Positions 18,447 to 27,343 of a stretch of DNA of 64,000 nucleotides are shown here, one piece after another. Each line of letters begins with the position of its first letter. Position 1 is the stretch's first letter. The stretch is from Methanospirillum lacunae (GTDB lineage: Archaea; Halobacteriota; Methanomicrobia; Methanomicrobiales; Methanospirillaceae): assembly GCF_046195335.1 (NCBI RefSeq), contig NZ_CP176093.1, one strand, 5' to 3'. The translations under genes and the position numbers were made by a program. The notes below the pieces were generated by a model that saw only the letters and a program-made list of their open reading frames with translations, had not been told where the DNA came from and ran no database searches.

Positions 18447-18517
18447 TGCATCGATCGGGAATTGAACCCGAGCTATTGGCTTGGAAGGCCAAAGTCATGC
18501 CTCTAGACCATCGATGC
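18447..18517 (-). tRNA. tRNA-Gly (TCC)
   Basis: 71-base cloverleaf on the minus strand. The acceptor stem GCATCGA/TCGATGC pairs perfectly. The anticodon arm TTGGC-CTTCCAA-GCCAA gives anticodon TCC (glycine, GGA), and the T arm is CGGG-TTCAATT-CCCG. CCA is not encoded. Confidence 0.95.
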
Positions 18518-18545
18518 AGATGCTTTACAAAGTGGGCTCTCTCAC

Positions 18546-18553
18546 TTTTTATA
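18546..18553 (-). promoter_or_regulatory. TATA box of tRNA-Gly
   Basis: TATAAAAA on the minus strand, 29-36 bases before the mature tRNA 5' end, preceded by AAG. Confidence 0.5.
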
Positions 18554-18607
18554 CTTATCTATATCTCCAGAGGAGATTCTGAAATATTACCGGAATAAAG
18601 GTACAGT

Positions 18608-19381
18608 ATGTCTGTCCACGCTGTGCTTTTGGACATTGATGGGACCCTGTTTACAGGTATGAACCCACTTCCAGGTGCTGCAGAAACTATCGGATTTTTA
18701 CAGAATCAGAATATCCCATACCGATTTATATCAAATGGAACCAGACGGTCAAAAAAGACAGTTCTCGAAAAACTTCAGAGCCTGAATCTGCCGGTTTGGG
18801 AGGATCAAATTTTTACTCCTGCAGGTGCTGTGATACAATACCTTCTGAGCCGGGGCATCTCATCATGCACACTCCTGTCTACTGACGATCTTAAGAATGA
18901 CTTTCGTAAGGCAGGGATCTCCCTGGTTCATGATGCACACGTAGTAATTATCGCAGATGCCGGGGATGCATTCACCTACCAGTCAATAAATCAGGTATTT
19001 CGGCAGGTTATCGGTGGCGCTGACCTGATTGCCCTGGAGAAAGACCGGTACTGGATGGACCATGATGGTCTTTCTCTTGGCGCAGGGCCGTTTGTTGATG
19101 GTCTTGAGTATGCTTCAGGAAAGACTGCACTCCTCATGGGAAAACCATCATTACATTTTTTCAGTGAGGCATTATCCAGCATGGATGCAGAACCAGGGAA
19201 CACCTTGATGGTTGGAGACGATATTCTAACAGATATTGGGGGTTCAATGGCATGTGGTATCAAAGGAGTACTTGTAAAGACCGGTAAATTCAATGAAGAA
19301 GTTCTTGCAAAATCCCTTGTCAAGCCGAGTCATATCATCAAGTCAATAGCAGATCTCCCTGAGTTGATCCGGGAACCATGA
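18608..19381 (+). CDS. HAD-superfamily phosphatase (NagD/HAD-IIA type)
   Basis: A 257-residue HAD hydrolase of subfamily IIA. Motif I is LLDIDGTLF at residues 6-14 (nucleophile Asp8, acid Asp10), motif II is the RFISNGT threonine/serine region, and motif IV is VGDDILTDIGG near residue 203. The large alpha/beta cap between motifs II and III defines the NagD/4-nitrophenylphosphatase group, which acts on small phosphorylated metabolites. The substrate cannot be read from sequence. It stands alone downstream of tRNA-Gly. Confidence 0.88.
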   Translation: MSVHAVLLDIDGTLFTGMNPLPGAAETIGFLQNQNIPYRFISNGTRRSKKTVLEKLQSLNLPVWEDQIFTPAGAVIQYLLSRGISSCTLLSTDDLKNDFRKAGISLVHDAHVVIIADAGDAFTYQSINQVFRQVIGGADLIALEKDRYWMDHDGLSLGAGPFVDGLEYASGKTALLMGKPSLHFFSEALSSMDAEPGNTLMVGDDILTDIGGSMACGIKGVLVKTGKFNEEVLAKSLVKPSHIIKSIADLPELIREP

Positions 19382-19491
19382 ATGACAATCAGGTATGTTA
19401 TTACCCCATGCCTCTCAGAACAAGAATGATTAGATTGTTCAGTTCTCCCTTCACAAACGAAATCTGAATTATTATTCACCTTTGGAGGATT

Positions 19492-20604
19492 ATGCCTGAA
19501 AAATTACAGATGACGGATCTCCCGCCTGAAGATAGGAAGCGCCTTGCTCTTACCGGTCTGGAAGTTGATATGAAGAACCGTTCTGGAAGTTTCTTTCAGA
19601 AGGACCAGGATGTCTGCCATGTTACCTCTGACTGTGATGGAATTGAGTTCCTTACTCTCGGAAAAGCTCTTGAGCAGTACCCCTGGGTAAAGGAATATGT
19701 CTGGCGGGCAGTATCAAAGGATAAAGATAAATTCACCCGTTATGTCGCTGCCCAGAAAGATCCGCGTGGTTTTGTCATTATTGCAAAAAAAGGAACCCGG
19801 AGTGTTTATCCACTGCAGGCCTGTCTGCTCATGTCAGACTCTCCGGTGCAACATGTACATAATATCATAATCGCAGAAGAAGGATCAGAACTCCATATCA
19901 TATCTGGATGTACATCAGCATCAGCACGGAACAGCGGAACACATATTGGAGTTACTGAGTTCTATGTTGGTAAAGGAGCAAAAGTCACTTCGACCATGAT
20001 CCATAACTGGGGGAAAAATATTGCAGTCTATCCCCGGAGTGCCTCAATCGTGGAAGAGGCTGGTGTATTTCTCTCCAACTATGTCTGCATGGAGCCTGTG
20101 CGTAAAATTCAGATGTCACCAGTATGCCATCTGATGGGAGAGAATGCGGTTGGAAGGTTCTCCAGTGTTGTGGTTGCTCCTCCGGGATCTCATCTGGACC
20201 TGGGATCCACTGTGAATCTGAATGCACGAGGGACCAGTGCTGAACTTCTCACCCGTGCAATTACTACCGGTGGCCTCATCTACTCCCGTGGAATGATACA
20301 GGGAAAAGTCAAAGGAACCCGTGGACATATTGAGTGTAAGGGGCTCATCCTGAAGGATGGTATCATTCATGCCATCCCTGAGATCAGGGGAGAAGTGGTC
20401 GATACTGAACTTTCGCATGAGGCTGCAGTTGGAAAGATTGCAAAAGATGAGATTGAGTATCTGATGGCACGAGGACTTGATGAAGAGACTGCAACAGCAA
20501 CTATCATCAGGGGTTTCCTTGATGTCAGAGTTGAGGGCCTCCCTGATGTACTTCAGGATCAGATCAATGCAGCCATTGATGCTGCAGAAAAATCCGGATT
20601 TTAA
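19492..20604 (+). CDS. SufB/SufD-family Fe-S assembly protein
   Basis: A 370-residue member of the SufB/SufD beta-helix scaffold family that assembles or transfers Fe-S clusters together with the ATPase SufC. Typical features are the HNIIIAEEGSELHII segment, the right-handed beta-helix core, and a C-terminal helical region containing LSHEAAVGKIAKDEIEYLMARGL, a strong family signature. Here it is not next to a sufC or sufS gene, unlike most archaeal sufCB pairs. A ribosome-binding GGAGG lies just before the start (TTTGGAGGATT). It is followed at 3 bases by pcm. Whether it behaves as SufB or SufD cannot be decided from sequence alone. Confidence 0.87.
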   Translation: MPEKLQMTDLPPEDRKRLALTGLEVDMKNRSGSFFQKDQDVCHVTSDCDGIEFLTLGKALEQYPWVKEYVWRAVSKDKDKFTRYVAAQKDPRGFVIIAKKGTRSVYPLQACLLMSDSPVQHVHNIIIAEEGSELHIISGCTSASARNSGTHIGVTEFYVGKGAKVTSTMIHNWGKNIAVYPRSASIVEEAGVFLSNYVCMEPVRKIQMSPVCHLMGENAVGRFSSVVVAPPGSHLDLGSTVNLNARGTSAELLTRAITTGGLIYSRGMIQGKVKGTRGHIECKGLILKDGIIHAIPEIRGEVVDTELSHEAAVGKIAKDEIEYLMARGLDEETATATIIRGFLDVRVEGLPDVLQDQINAAIDAAEKSGF

Positions 20605-20606
20605 CT

Positions 20607-21254
20607 ATGAATAAGGATCGGGCTGAAGAACGTAGACTGATGATTCAGACCCAGATCCTTTCACGCGGAGTTAAAGACCAGCGGGTGCTCAAAGCCCTGG
20701 AAACGGTACCCCGGCATTTTTTTGTTCCCGAAGAATTTGCTGACGTTGCATATCACGATCATCCGATTCCGATAGGTTATAACCAGACCATCTCTCAACC
20801 CTACATTGTAGCCCGGATGACCGAACTCCTGGCACCAGAGGAGGGTGATATCATTCTTGAGATTGGGACCGGAAGCGGATATCAGGCAGCAGTCCTCTCT
20901 GCCATGGGTGCCCGGGTGATAAGTCTCGAGCGGATTGCCGAACTCGCTGATGACGCCCGGTCCAATCTTCAGAAAGCTGGTGTGGTCAATGTCTCTGTAT
21001 TCGTATCAGATGGATCTCTTGGCTGGGATGAAATGGCCCCGTATGATGGCATCATTATCACAGCTGCCACTCCTGCTATTCCATCCATACTCATTAAACA
21101 ACTCGCTGTCAATGGGAGGATTGTAGCACCGGTCGGGCCGCAGCACATGCAGGTACTAATCCGTCTTACCAGGGATACTGAAGGGATCCGAAGAGAGGAA
21201 TATGAAGGTGTCAGGTTTGTCCCCCTGATTGGCAGACATGGATGGAACTCATAG
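20607..21254 (+). CDS. pcm: Protein-L-isoaspartate O-methyltransferase
   Basis: Repairs damaged aspartyl/asparaginyl residues by methylating isoaspartate with SAM. The 215-residue length is normal. Signatures are GYNQTISQPYIVARMTELL near residues 53-71, which contacts the substrate, and the SAM-binding motif I EIGTGSGYQAAVL near 90-102. It starts two bases after the SufB/D-like gene, suggesting a shared transcript. The next gene overlaps only if its longest frame is used. Confidence 0.95.
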   Translation: MNKDRAEERRLMIQTQILSRGVKDQRVLKALETVPRHFFVPEEFADVAYHDHPIPIGYNQTISQPYIVARMTELLAPEEGDIILEIGTGSGYQAAVLSAMGARVISLERIAELADDARSNLQKAGVVNVSVFVSDGSLGWDEMAPYDGIIITAATPAIPSILIKQLAVNGRIVAPVGPQHMQVLIRLTRDTEGIRREEYEGVRFVPLIGRHGWNS

Positions 21255-21319
21255 GAGTTCTCTTCATCTTCAAGATCCAATCCACTTATTATTCCAAATA
21301 TCAAGCAGTTGGAGATTCT

Positions 21320-21928
21320 ATGCATATCATAAAAAAAGCAGTAAATCAGATCGAATCGATGGTGGAAGACTGCGGTATCTCTGATAATCCGGTTATACTT
21401 GAGCAGGAGAATGAGGTTGCCAGGTGTGCGTATGAGCGGGGAGCCCTGCTCAGGGTTACATTTGGTGGTAGATCTGCTGGTCTAGCAACCGATGATCCTG
21501 TTCGGACAACAACCAAGCCCTCCTTTATGTTCGGTGCAACGCTTGGAAAACCGGCTTTACGATCTGCGGCTGCAGGTATTCTGAATGCTCTGACCGGATT
21601 TCTCTGTACATCGCGTCGTCTTCATGCCTGTCTTCCTGATAATCATCCTACATGCATCAGAGAACTTGAAGATCTCATAACCGGGAAGAAGATCTGGTGC
21701 TGTGGGGGGATGGATCAGATCCGTGAGCGTTTCTCATCTCAAATTGTAAATACCCCTGAAGAAGCAGATCTTATCCTGGTCTCATCAGATGGGATGATCA
21801 GTGATGAGAACGGGATTATTCCAGAAGAGCCCGATGAAAGATATTTGTTTATCGGGCCTTCAACTTCCGGTGTTGCGGTTCTCACTCATGGCTGTCACTT
21901 TTGTCCATATGGCAGGACGAATATCTAA
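21320..21928 (+). CDS. Conserved archaeal protein of unknown function
   Basis: A 202-residue soluble protein I cannot place in a characterised family. The start is the ATG at 21320 (MHIIKKAVNQIES), preceded by GGAG at a good distance; the frame runs back to 21242 inside pcm but has no ribosome-binding site there. The N-terminal 70 residues look like a mixed alpha/beta domain, and the middle part (FMFGATLGKPALRSAAAGILNALTGF) is Gly/Ala-rich like a cofactor-binding loop. Cysteines occur in KIWCCGG and in a C-terminal HGCHFCPYG (CxxC), hinting at metal binding. It lies between pcm and the UDP-GlcNAc genes. Confidence 0.75.
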   Translation: MHIIKKAVNQIESMVEDCGISDNPVILEQENEVARCAYERGALLRVTFGGRSAGLATDDPVRTTTKPSFMFGATLGKPALRSAAAGILNALTGFLCTSRRLHACLPDNHPTCIRELEDLITGKKIWCCGGMDQIRERFSSQIVNTPEEADLILVSSDGMISDENGIIPEEPDERYLFIGPSTSGVAVLTHGCHFCPYGRTNI

Positions 21929-21955
21929 AGGATAGACCGCGTACTTATCAGTACT

Positions 21956-23212
21956 ATGCTCTTCGGCTCGTCAGGGATCCGTCGTCTTTATGATCAGGAT
22001 CTGCTCAGTCTTGCCATGCAGGTAGGAATGGCAGTAGGAAACAGGGCTGATCAGGTTCTGGTTGGAATGGATAGCAGGACAACCGGTCCTGCTCTGTCCA
22101 GTTCCTTTATTGCCGGAATATGTTACACCGGTGCTAAAGCACTTCAAGGTGGGATCGCACCAACCCCATCAATTGCATATTGTTGCCGCTCGTTCAAGGC
22201 AGCCTGTATGGTCACGGCTTCTCATAATCCTGAACCTTATAATGGGTTAAAACTCTTTAATCCTGATGGTTCCTCATTCCAGGCACTTCAGCAGGATGAG
22301 ATCGAGGATGCTATTAGTGATAACAGGACAGCAGACTGGTTATCGCAAGGAGAGACGATGAAATATGATCCACTCACTCCTCATCATGATGCGATTCTTA
22401 GTGAGATTGATGTAAAAAAAGATCTCCCTGTCATTCTTGATTGTGGCAACGGTGCAGGTTCTGTTCTTACTCCTCACCTGTTATCTGATGCCGGAGCATC
22501 AGTTGTAGCAGTTAATGCCAATCCATCTGGTATTTTTTCAAGACCATCTGAGCCCCTCGTTGAAAATCTCCCCTACCTCCCTGCCTTGATGAAGAAGGTC
22601 AATGCCCGATGTGCCGTTGTTCATGATGGTGATGCAGACCGGATGATGGCCTTTGACAACACTGGTACCTATATTCCGGGTGATCTGCTCCTTATCCTCT
22701 TTGCGAAATACCTTGGAGCTAAGCGTGTGGTCACTACCTACGATGCCTCAATGGCTGTTGAAGAGATAGCTGAAGTGAGAAGGACACCGGTAGGTGACGC
22801 CTTTGTCTCTGAACAATTGGTACAGTGGGGAGACTTTGGGGGAGAACCTTCTGGAGCATGGATCTTCCCTCAAATCTCGTACTGCCCTGATGGCCCCTTT
22901 GCAGCAGGACTTTTCTGTGAAATGGCAGGGGAGTGGAATATTGCAGAAGAACTCGCTTCAATTCCAAAATATCCAATCCTCCGACGCTCTCAACAATTCC
23001 CTCAGTCCCATGAAATACTGTATGCACTCGGAGCAGCTAACCCGACCGATGGTCTTCGCCTTGAAGAGGATGATGGCTGGTGTCTGGTAAGGGCGAGTGG
23101 GACCGAACCAAAAATCCGTTTCACAGCTGAAGGCCGTACATTGGATGATGCCAAGCGGATGCTTGAAAGAGGCGAAGAGATGGTCAGACTGGCGCTGAAA
23201 GGTGATGCCTGA
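21956..23212 (+). CDS. glmM: Phosphoglucosamine mutase / phosphohexomutase
   Basis: Alpha-D-phosphohexomutase, 418 residues. Ser89 in TASHNP is the phosphoserine, DGDADR binds Mg2+, and RASGTEPKIRFTAEG near the C-terminus binds the substrate phosphate. The family includes phosphoglucomutase, phosphomannomutase and phosphoglucosamine mutase. The position directly before two GlmU-like genes and glmS favours conversion of glucosamine-6-P to glucosamine-1-P. Its stop overlaps the next start (TGATG). Confidence 0.88.
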   Translation: MLFGSSGIRRLYDQDLLSLAMQVGMAVGNRADQVLVGMDSRTTGPALSSSFIAGICYTGAKALQGGIAPTPSIAYCCRSFKAACMVTASHNPEPYNGLKLFNPDGSSFQALQQDEIEDAISDNRTADWLSQGETMKYDPLTPHHDAILSEIDVKKDLPVILDCGNGAGSVLTPHLLSDAGASVVAVNANPSGIFSRPSEPLVENLPYLPALMKKVNARCAVVHDGDADRMMAFDNTGTYIPGDLLLILFAKYLGAKRVVTTYDASMAVEEIAEVRRTPVGDAFVSEQLVQWGDFGGEPSGAWIFPQISYCPDGPFAAGLFCEMAGEWNIAEELASIPKYPILRRSQQFPQSHEILYALGAANPTDGLRLEEDDGWCLVRASGTEPKIRFTAEGRTLDDAKRMLERGEEMVRLALKGDA

Positions 23213-24417
23213 TGGTTCAATGTGTGATACTTGCAGCCGGTGAAGGAAAACGCATGAGGCCGCTCACGGGTTCACGACCTAAGGTGATGATCCCGGTTGC
23301 AAACCGGCCCATGCTTGAGCATCTGATCAATGCTATCCGGGATTGTGGCATTAATGAATTCGTTCTTGTTGTTGGATATCATGAGGCAGCAGTCAGGCAT
23401 CACTTCGGTGATGGTTCAGACTTCGGAGTTTCAATCAGATATGTAACTCAGAAACGCCAGCGTGGGACCGGGGATGCAGTATTGAATGTCCTATCGCATG
23501 TAAACGGGGATTTTCTGCTTCTGAATGGGGATATGATCCTCTCCCGGGAAGATATCAAGGCTGTCCTTTCAAGTCCTTCCCCGGCTCTTGGGATCTGTAA
23601 ATCGGATCATCCCCGGGATTTTGGTGTTGTCACGGTTAAAGATGGGATCATTACGGGTTTTGAAGAAAAGAGTGAAAATCCGAAGAGCGATTTGATCAAT
23701 GCAGGATTGTACCTTTTTAACTATGATCTATTTTCTCATCTCAAACTGATAACTCCGTCTCCACGTGGGGAACTGGAACTCACTGATGCATTACTTCCAT
23801 ATATCAAAGCGGGCTCGTTACATGCAGTCATGCTCTCTTCGTGGGCTGATATGGGATCTCCATGGGATCTGCTGACTGCAAATGAAGTTCTTCTAGTTTC
23901 TCTCTCCTCCTGTATTGAAGGTGAAATTGAGGACGGTGTAGTGCTCAAAGGTGCTGTACAGGTTGGAAAAGGAACTGTGGTAAAGGCCGGAACATACATT
24001 GAGGGCCCATGTGTTATCGGGAAGGACTGTAGGATTGGTCCTCATGCATATATTAGGGGAGCCACAGCTATCGGAGATAACTGTCACATCGGTCACAGCA
24101 TAGAACTAAAAAATTCTATCGTAATGAATCATTCGAATATTCCCCATTTTAATTATGTTGGTGATAGTGTCATTGCAAGCGGTTGTAATTTTGGAGCTGG
24201 GACAAAAATTGCAAATCTCCGTCATGACAAGAAGTGTATCTCAGCCGGTGGGGTAAACACTCGGAGAAAAAAGTTTGGTGCCGTCATAGGCGATGATGTG
24301 CTGTTTGGAATTAACTGCTCAGTAAATGTGGGCGCTGTCATTGGCAACCGGTGTCGGATTGCTCCACACTGTTTTGTCACCGGTGTCATTTCCGATGATT
24401 CGGTGGTGAAACGATGA
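23212..24417 (+). CDS. Sugar-1-phosphate nucleotidylyltransferase/acetyltransferase (GlmU-like, copy 1)
   Basis: A 401-residue two-domain enzyme. Residues 1-230 form a nucleotidyltransferase domain with LAAGEGKRMRPLT and RPKVMIPVANRPM. The remainder is a left-handed beta-helix of hexapeptide repeats (VIGKDCRIGPHAYIRG and so on) with GlcN-1-P acetyltransferase potential. Archaeal enzymes of this type perform both final steps to UDP-GlcNAc. It overlaps glmM by one base and the following paralogue by four, so the genes are translationally coupled. Being one of two adjacent paralogues, it may differ in sugar or nucleotide choice. Confidence 0.9.
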   Translation: MVQCVILAAGEGKRMRPLTGSRPKVMIPVANRPMLEHLINAIRDCGINEFVLVVGYHEAAVRHHFGDGSDFGVSIRYVTQKRQRGTGDAVLNVLSHVNGDFLLLNGDMILSREDIKAVLSSPSPALGICKSDHPRDFGVVTVKDGIITGFEEKSENPKSDLINAGLYLFNYDLFSHLKLITPSPRGELELTDALLPYIKAGSLHAVMLSSWADMGSPWDLLTANEVLLVSLSSCIEGEIEDGVVLKGAVQVGKGTVVKAGTYIEGPCVIGKDCRIGPHAYIRGATAIGDNCHIGHSIELKNSIVMNHSNIPHFNYVGDSVIASGCNFGAGTKIANLRHDKKCISAGGVNTRRKKFGAVIGDDVLFGINCSVNVGAVIGNRCRIAPHCFVTGVISDDSVVKR

Positions 24418-25580
24418 GTGTCCAGGCTGTAATCCTCGCAGCTGGAGAGGGGACCCGGATCAGACCTCTGACCCAAAACAGACCCAAGGCATTGATTCCA
24501 GTTGCGAATCGCCCTATTCTTGAGCACCTCATTGAATCACTGCTTTCCTGTGGGGTTCGCGATATTATTGTTGTGGTCGGGTACCGGAAAGAACAGGTGA
24601 TGAGACATCTGATCCATCTCCCGGTAGAGGTCCGTATTGTTGAGCAGCAGCATCAGATTGGAACAGGTCATGCACTCAATTGTGCACTGGATCTGATAAC
24701 TGGAGACCTTCTTGTCCTTCCAGGAGACAACTACATTGATCCCGCATCACTGAAAGAGGTACTTAAGATCAAGAATTCAATGCTCATCACTACTCATCAG
24801 CACCCATCAAATTTCGGAGTTGTAGATGTCGAAGATGGTGTTGTTCTGGGCATTGTTGAAAAGCCAGTTCATGCAAAAAGAATGACTGTCAGTTGTGGTG
24901 TGTACTATCTGGAGCAAGATCTCCTTTCAGGGATGATTGACAACCAACTTTCTGATGCTATAAATGAACTGATTGTACGAGGTACATCTATTTCTGCGGT
25001 GTACGCACATGAATGGCAGGATGCCATTTATCCCTGGGATCTCATCTGTATGAATGAGAGGCTTTTGAGAAATATCTCTCCCTCTTATGCAGGAACAGTG
25101 AGTGCAAGTGCGATCATTGAAGGTACTGTATCTATTGGAAAGGGGTCAGTCATCAGTCCTTACTGTACAATTAAAGGTCCTGTAATAATCGGTGAGGATT
25201 GTGTGATTGGACCACATGTGGTGATTAGTCCTGGTACAAGTATAGGATCACGAGTGATCATTGAACCTTTCACAATGATCGGCAACTCATTGGTGATGGA
25301 TGACTGCAATATTGGTTCACACTCGAAGATTGCGTCTGCAGTACTTGGTGAAGCATGCACGATTGGTGAGCATACTGTAATTACTGCGGGAACTGGTTTT
25401 CTTGAGATTAAGAAAGAAGCCGTTCATTCATCCTGTGGTGTTATTATGGGTAATGGTGTTTTTTCGTCACCACTGGTGATTTATGAAAATTGTGTCATAG
25501 GAAATGATTGTCATATCGATGCCCGGAATGGTATCCGTCTTCGATCAAAATTCATCCCAGATCATACATGGGTGATGTGA
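24414..25580 (+). CDS. Sugar-1-phosphate nucleotidylyltransferase/acetyltransferase (GlmU-like, copy 2)
   Basis: A 388-residue paralogue of the preceding protein with the same architecture: LAAGEGTRIRPLT and RPKALIPVANRPI at the N-terminus, then hexapeptide beta-helix repeats from about residue 235. The beta-helix differs: the H(F/N)YxGDS and GTxxANLRHD segments of copy 1, typical of the acetyltransferase active region, are replaced by MIGNSLVMDDCNIGSHS and related sequence. The two enzymes may therefore have split the acetyl- and uridylyl-transfer roles, or this one may make another nucleotide sugar. It overlaps copy 1 as ATGA and precedes glmS by one base. Confidence 0.88.
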   Translation: MSVQAVILAAGEGTRIRPLTQNRPKALIPVANRPILEHLIESLLSCGVRDIIVVVGYRKEQVMRHLIHLPVEVRIVEQQHQIGTGHALNCALDLITGDLLVLPGDNYIDPASLKEVLKIKNSMLITTHQHPSNFGVVDVEDGVVLGIVEKPVHAKRMTVSCGVYYLEQDLLSGMIDNQLSDAINELIVRGTSISAVYAHEWQDAIYPWDLICMNERLLRNISPSYAGTVSASAIIEGTVSIGKGSVISPYCTIKGPVIIGEDCVIGPHVVISPGTSIGSRVIIEPFTMIGNSLVMDDCNIGSHSKIASAVLGEACTIGEHTVITAGTGFLEIKKEAVHSSCGVIMGNGVFSSPLVIYENCVIGNDCHIDARNGIRLRSKFIPDHTWVM

Positions 25581-25581
25581 T

Positions 25582-27321
25582 ATGTGTGGGATAGTGGGAT
25601 ATGTTGGCTACAGACAGGCAGCTCCAGTACTCCTAGAGGGATTAAAGCAACTTGAGTACCGGGGTTATGATAGTTATGGGATTGCCACTCGTTCTAATGG
25701 CATCTTTATCCATAAAAAAAAAGGGAAAGTTTCAGACTTCATTCCTGAAGAAGCCACACTCCCGGGAACCTGTGGCATCGGACATACCCGCTGGGCAACC
25801 CACGGGATTCCTTCTGATATTAATGCCCATCCTCATTCTGATTGTCATGATCAGGTAGCAATTGTCCATAATGGTATTATTGAAAATTATTCTCATCTCA
25901 AACGGGAACTTCAAGCCAAAGGACATATCTTTAAATCAGAGACTGATACGGAGGTTATCCCGCATATCCTTGAAGATTTAAACCAGGGTAACCTTCTCAA
26001 GGCCATGCAGGAGACTGTCCATCACCTTGAAGGTTCATATGCAATTCTGGCGATATCTGGCGATAGTGACAGGCTTATCGCAGTGAAAAATCGCAGCCCA
26101 CTAGTCCTTGGAATAGGAGATCATGAGTTTTTTGCAGCTTCTGATATCACTCCCCTTCTGGAATATACAAACCGTGTGATCTATCTTGAGGATGGAGACA
26201 TTGCAGAAATCAGTGAAGATGGATATACTATCTATCAGGATTCAGTCCTGGTTAGTCGTGCAGTTCACGAGATAGAGTGGACACCAGATGCAGTTCAGAA
26301 GGGTGGATTTCCTCATTTCATGCTCAAAGAGATCTATGAGCAACCTGAAGTTATCAACCGTGCCATTCACTCTCTTTCATCAGATACTCTCCCCCGGTTT
26401 CTCTGTGATGCTAAATCGATAACTGTGGTGGCATGTGGAAGTTCATATCATGCCGGTTTGATCTTCAGATATCTTGCTGAGTCATCATGTGGTATTCCGG
26501 TAAGGGTTGAGTTGGGATCTGAATTTAAATACTGTTCAGTTCCCCTCACCGATGTTATCATAGGTATATCACAGTCAGGAGAGACCGCTGATACCTTGTC
26601 AGCAATTCATAAAGGGAACTGTAATAATGTCCAGACTGTTGCTGTGACAAACGTTTTGAACAGTTCAATAACAAGATATTCAGATGTTACTATCCTGATG
26701 CAGGCCGGTCCTGAGATCAGTGTAGCAGCCACGAAATCATTTACTGCACAATTGGGTGTCCTTTTACAAGTTGTTAATCTTCTGTCTGGCCGGATAAGTG
26801 ATGAAACTCTCTCACATGCCGGGGTGGCCATTGAAAAAGTTCTTCTCCTCAATATGGAAGATGCTGTGACTCTCTGTGCCAGGGCCCAGCATATCTTCTA
26901 TGTGGGAAGGGGTCCATTCTATCCGGTAATGATGGAAGGGGCGCTGAAGATGAAAGAGATATCATACATCCATGCAGAGTCATATGCTGCAGGTGAGATA
27001 AAACACGGACCATTCTCTCTCTTATCTTCAGAAACGCCAGTTGTGGCAATCTGTCTTCCAGGACCTTCTTACGCGGTTATGCTGGGCAATCTCAAAGAGA
27101 TGAAGGCGAGGGGAACACCTATTGTCGCAATAGGATACGGTGATGATACAGAACTTTCTGAACTGGCTGACATTGTTATTCCTCTTGATGAAGAGCAATT
27201 GTATCTGCAAATCGTAGGAGCGACCGTAATTTTACAAATGCTTTCATATTACACTGCCTCCCGCCTTGGACGAGAGATTGATAAACCTCGAAATCTGGCT
27301 AAAAGCGTGACCGTCGAATAA
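25582..27321 (+). CDS. glmS: Glutamine-fructose-6-phosphate aminotransferase
   Basis: First committed step to UDP-GlcNAc: fructose-6-P plus glutamine gives glucosamine-6-P. The 579-residue protein has the N-terminal glutaminase domain with Cys2 as nucleophile (MCGIVGYVG, then LEYRGYDSYGIA and GHTRWATHG). Two SIS isomerase domains follow (CGSSYHAG and SQSGETADT in the first, GRGPFYPVMMEGALKMKEI in the second), and the C-terminus ends DKPRNLAKSVTVE, as in GlmS. With glmM and the GlmU-like genes it completes a UDP-GlcNAc pathway operon that feeds the glycosyltransferases downstream. Confidence 0.97.
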   Translation: MCGIVGYVGYRQAAPVLLEGLKQLEYRGYDSYGIATRSNGIFIHKKKGKVSDFIPEEATLPGTCGIGHTRWATHGIPSDINAHPHSDCHDQVAIVHNGIIENYSHLKRELQAKGHIFKSETDTEVIPHILEDLNQGNLLKAMQETVHHLEGSYAILAISGDSDRLIAVKNRSPLVLGIGDHEFFAASDITPLLEYTNRVIYLEDGDIAEISEDGYTIYQDSVLVSRAVHEIEWTPDAVQKGGFPHFMLKEIYEQPEVINRAIHSLSSDTLPRFLCDAKSITVVACGSSYHAGLIFRYLAESSCGIPVRVELGSEFKYCSVPLTDVIIGISQSGETADTLSAIHKGNCNNVQTVAVTNVLNSSITRYSDVTILMQAGPEISVAATKSFTAQLGVLLQVVNLLSGRISDETLSHAGVAIEKVLLLNMEDAVTLCARAQHIFYVGRGPFYPVMMEGALKMKEISYIHAESYAAGEIKHGPFSLLSSETPVVAICLPGPSYAVMLGNLKEMKARGTPIVAIGYGDDTELSELADIVIPLDEEQLYLQIVGATVILQMLSYYTASRLGREIDKPRNLAKSVTVE

Positions 27322-27343
27322 CAAATCAATTTTCTAAAACTCC

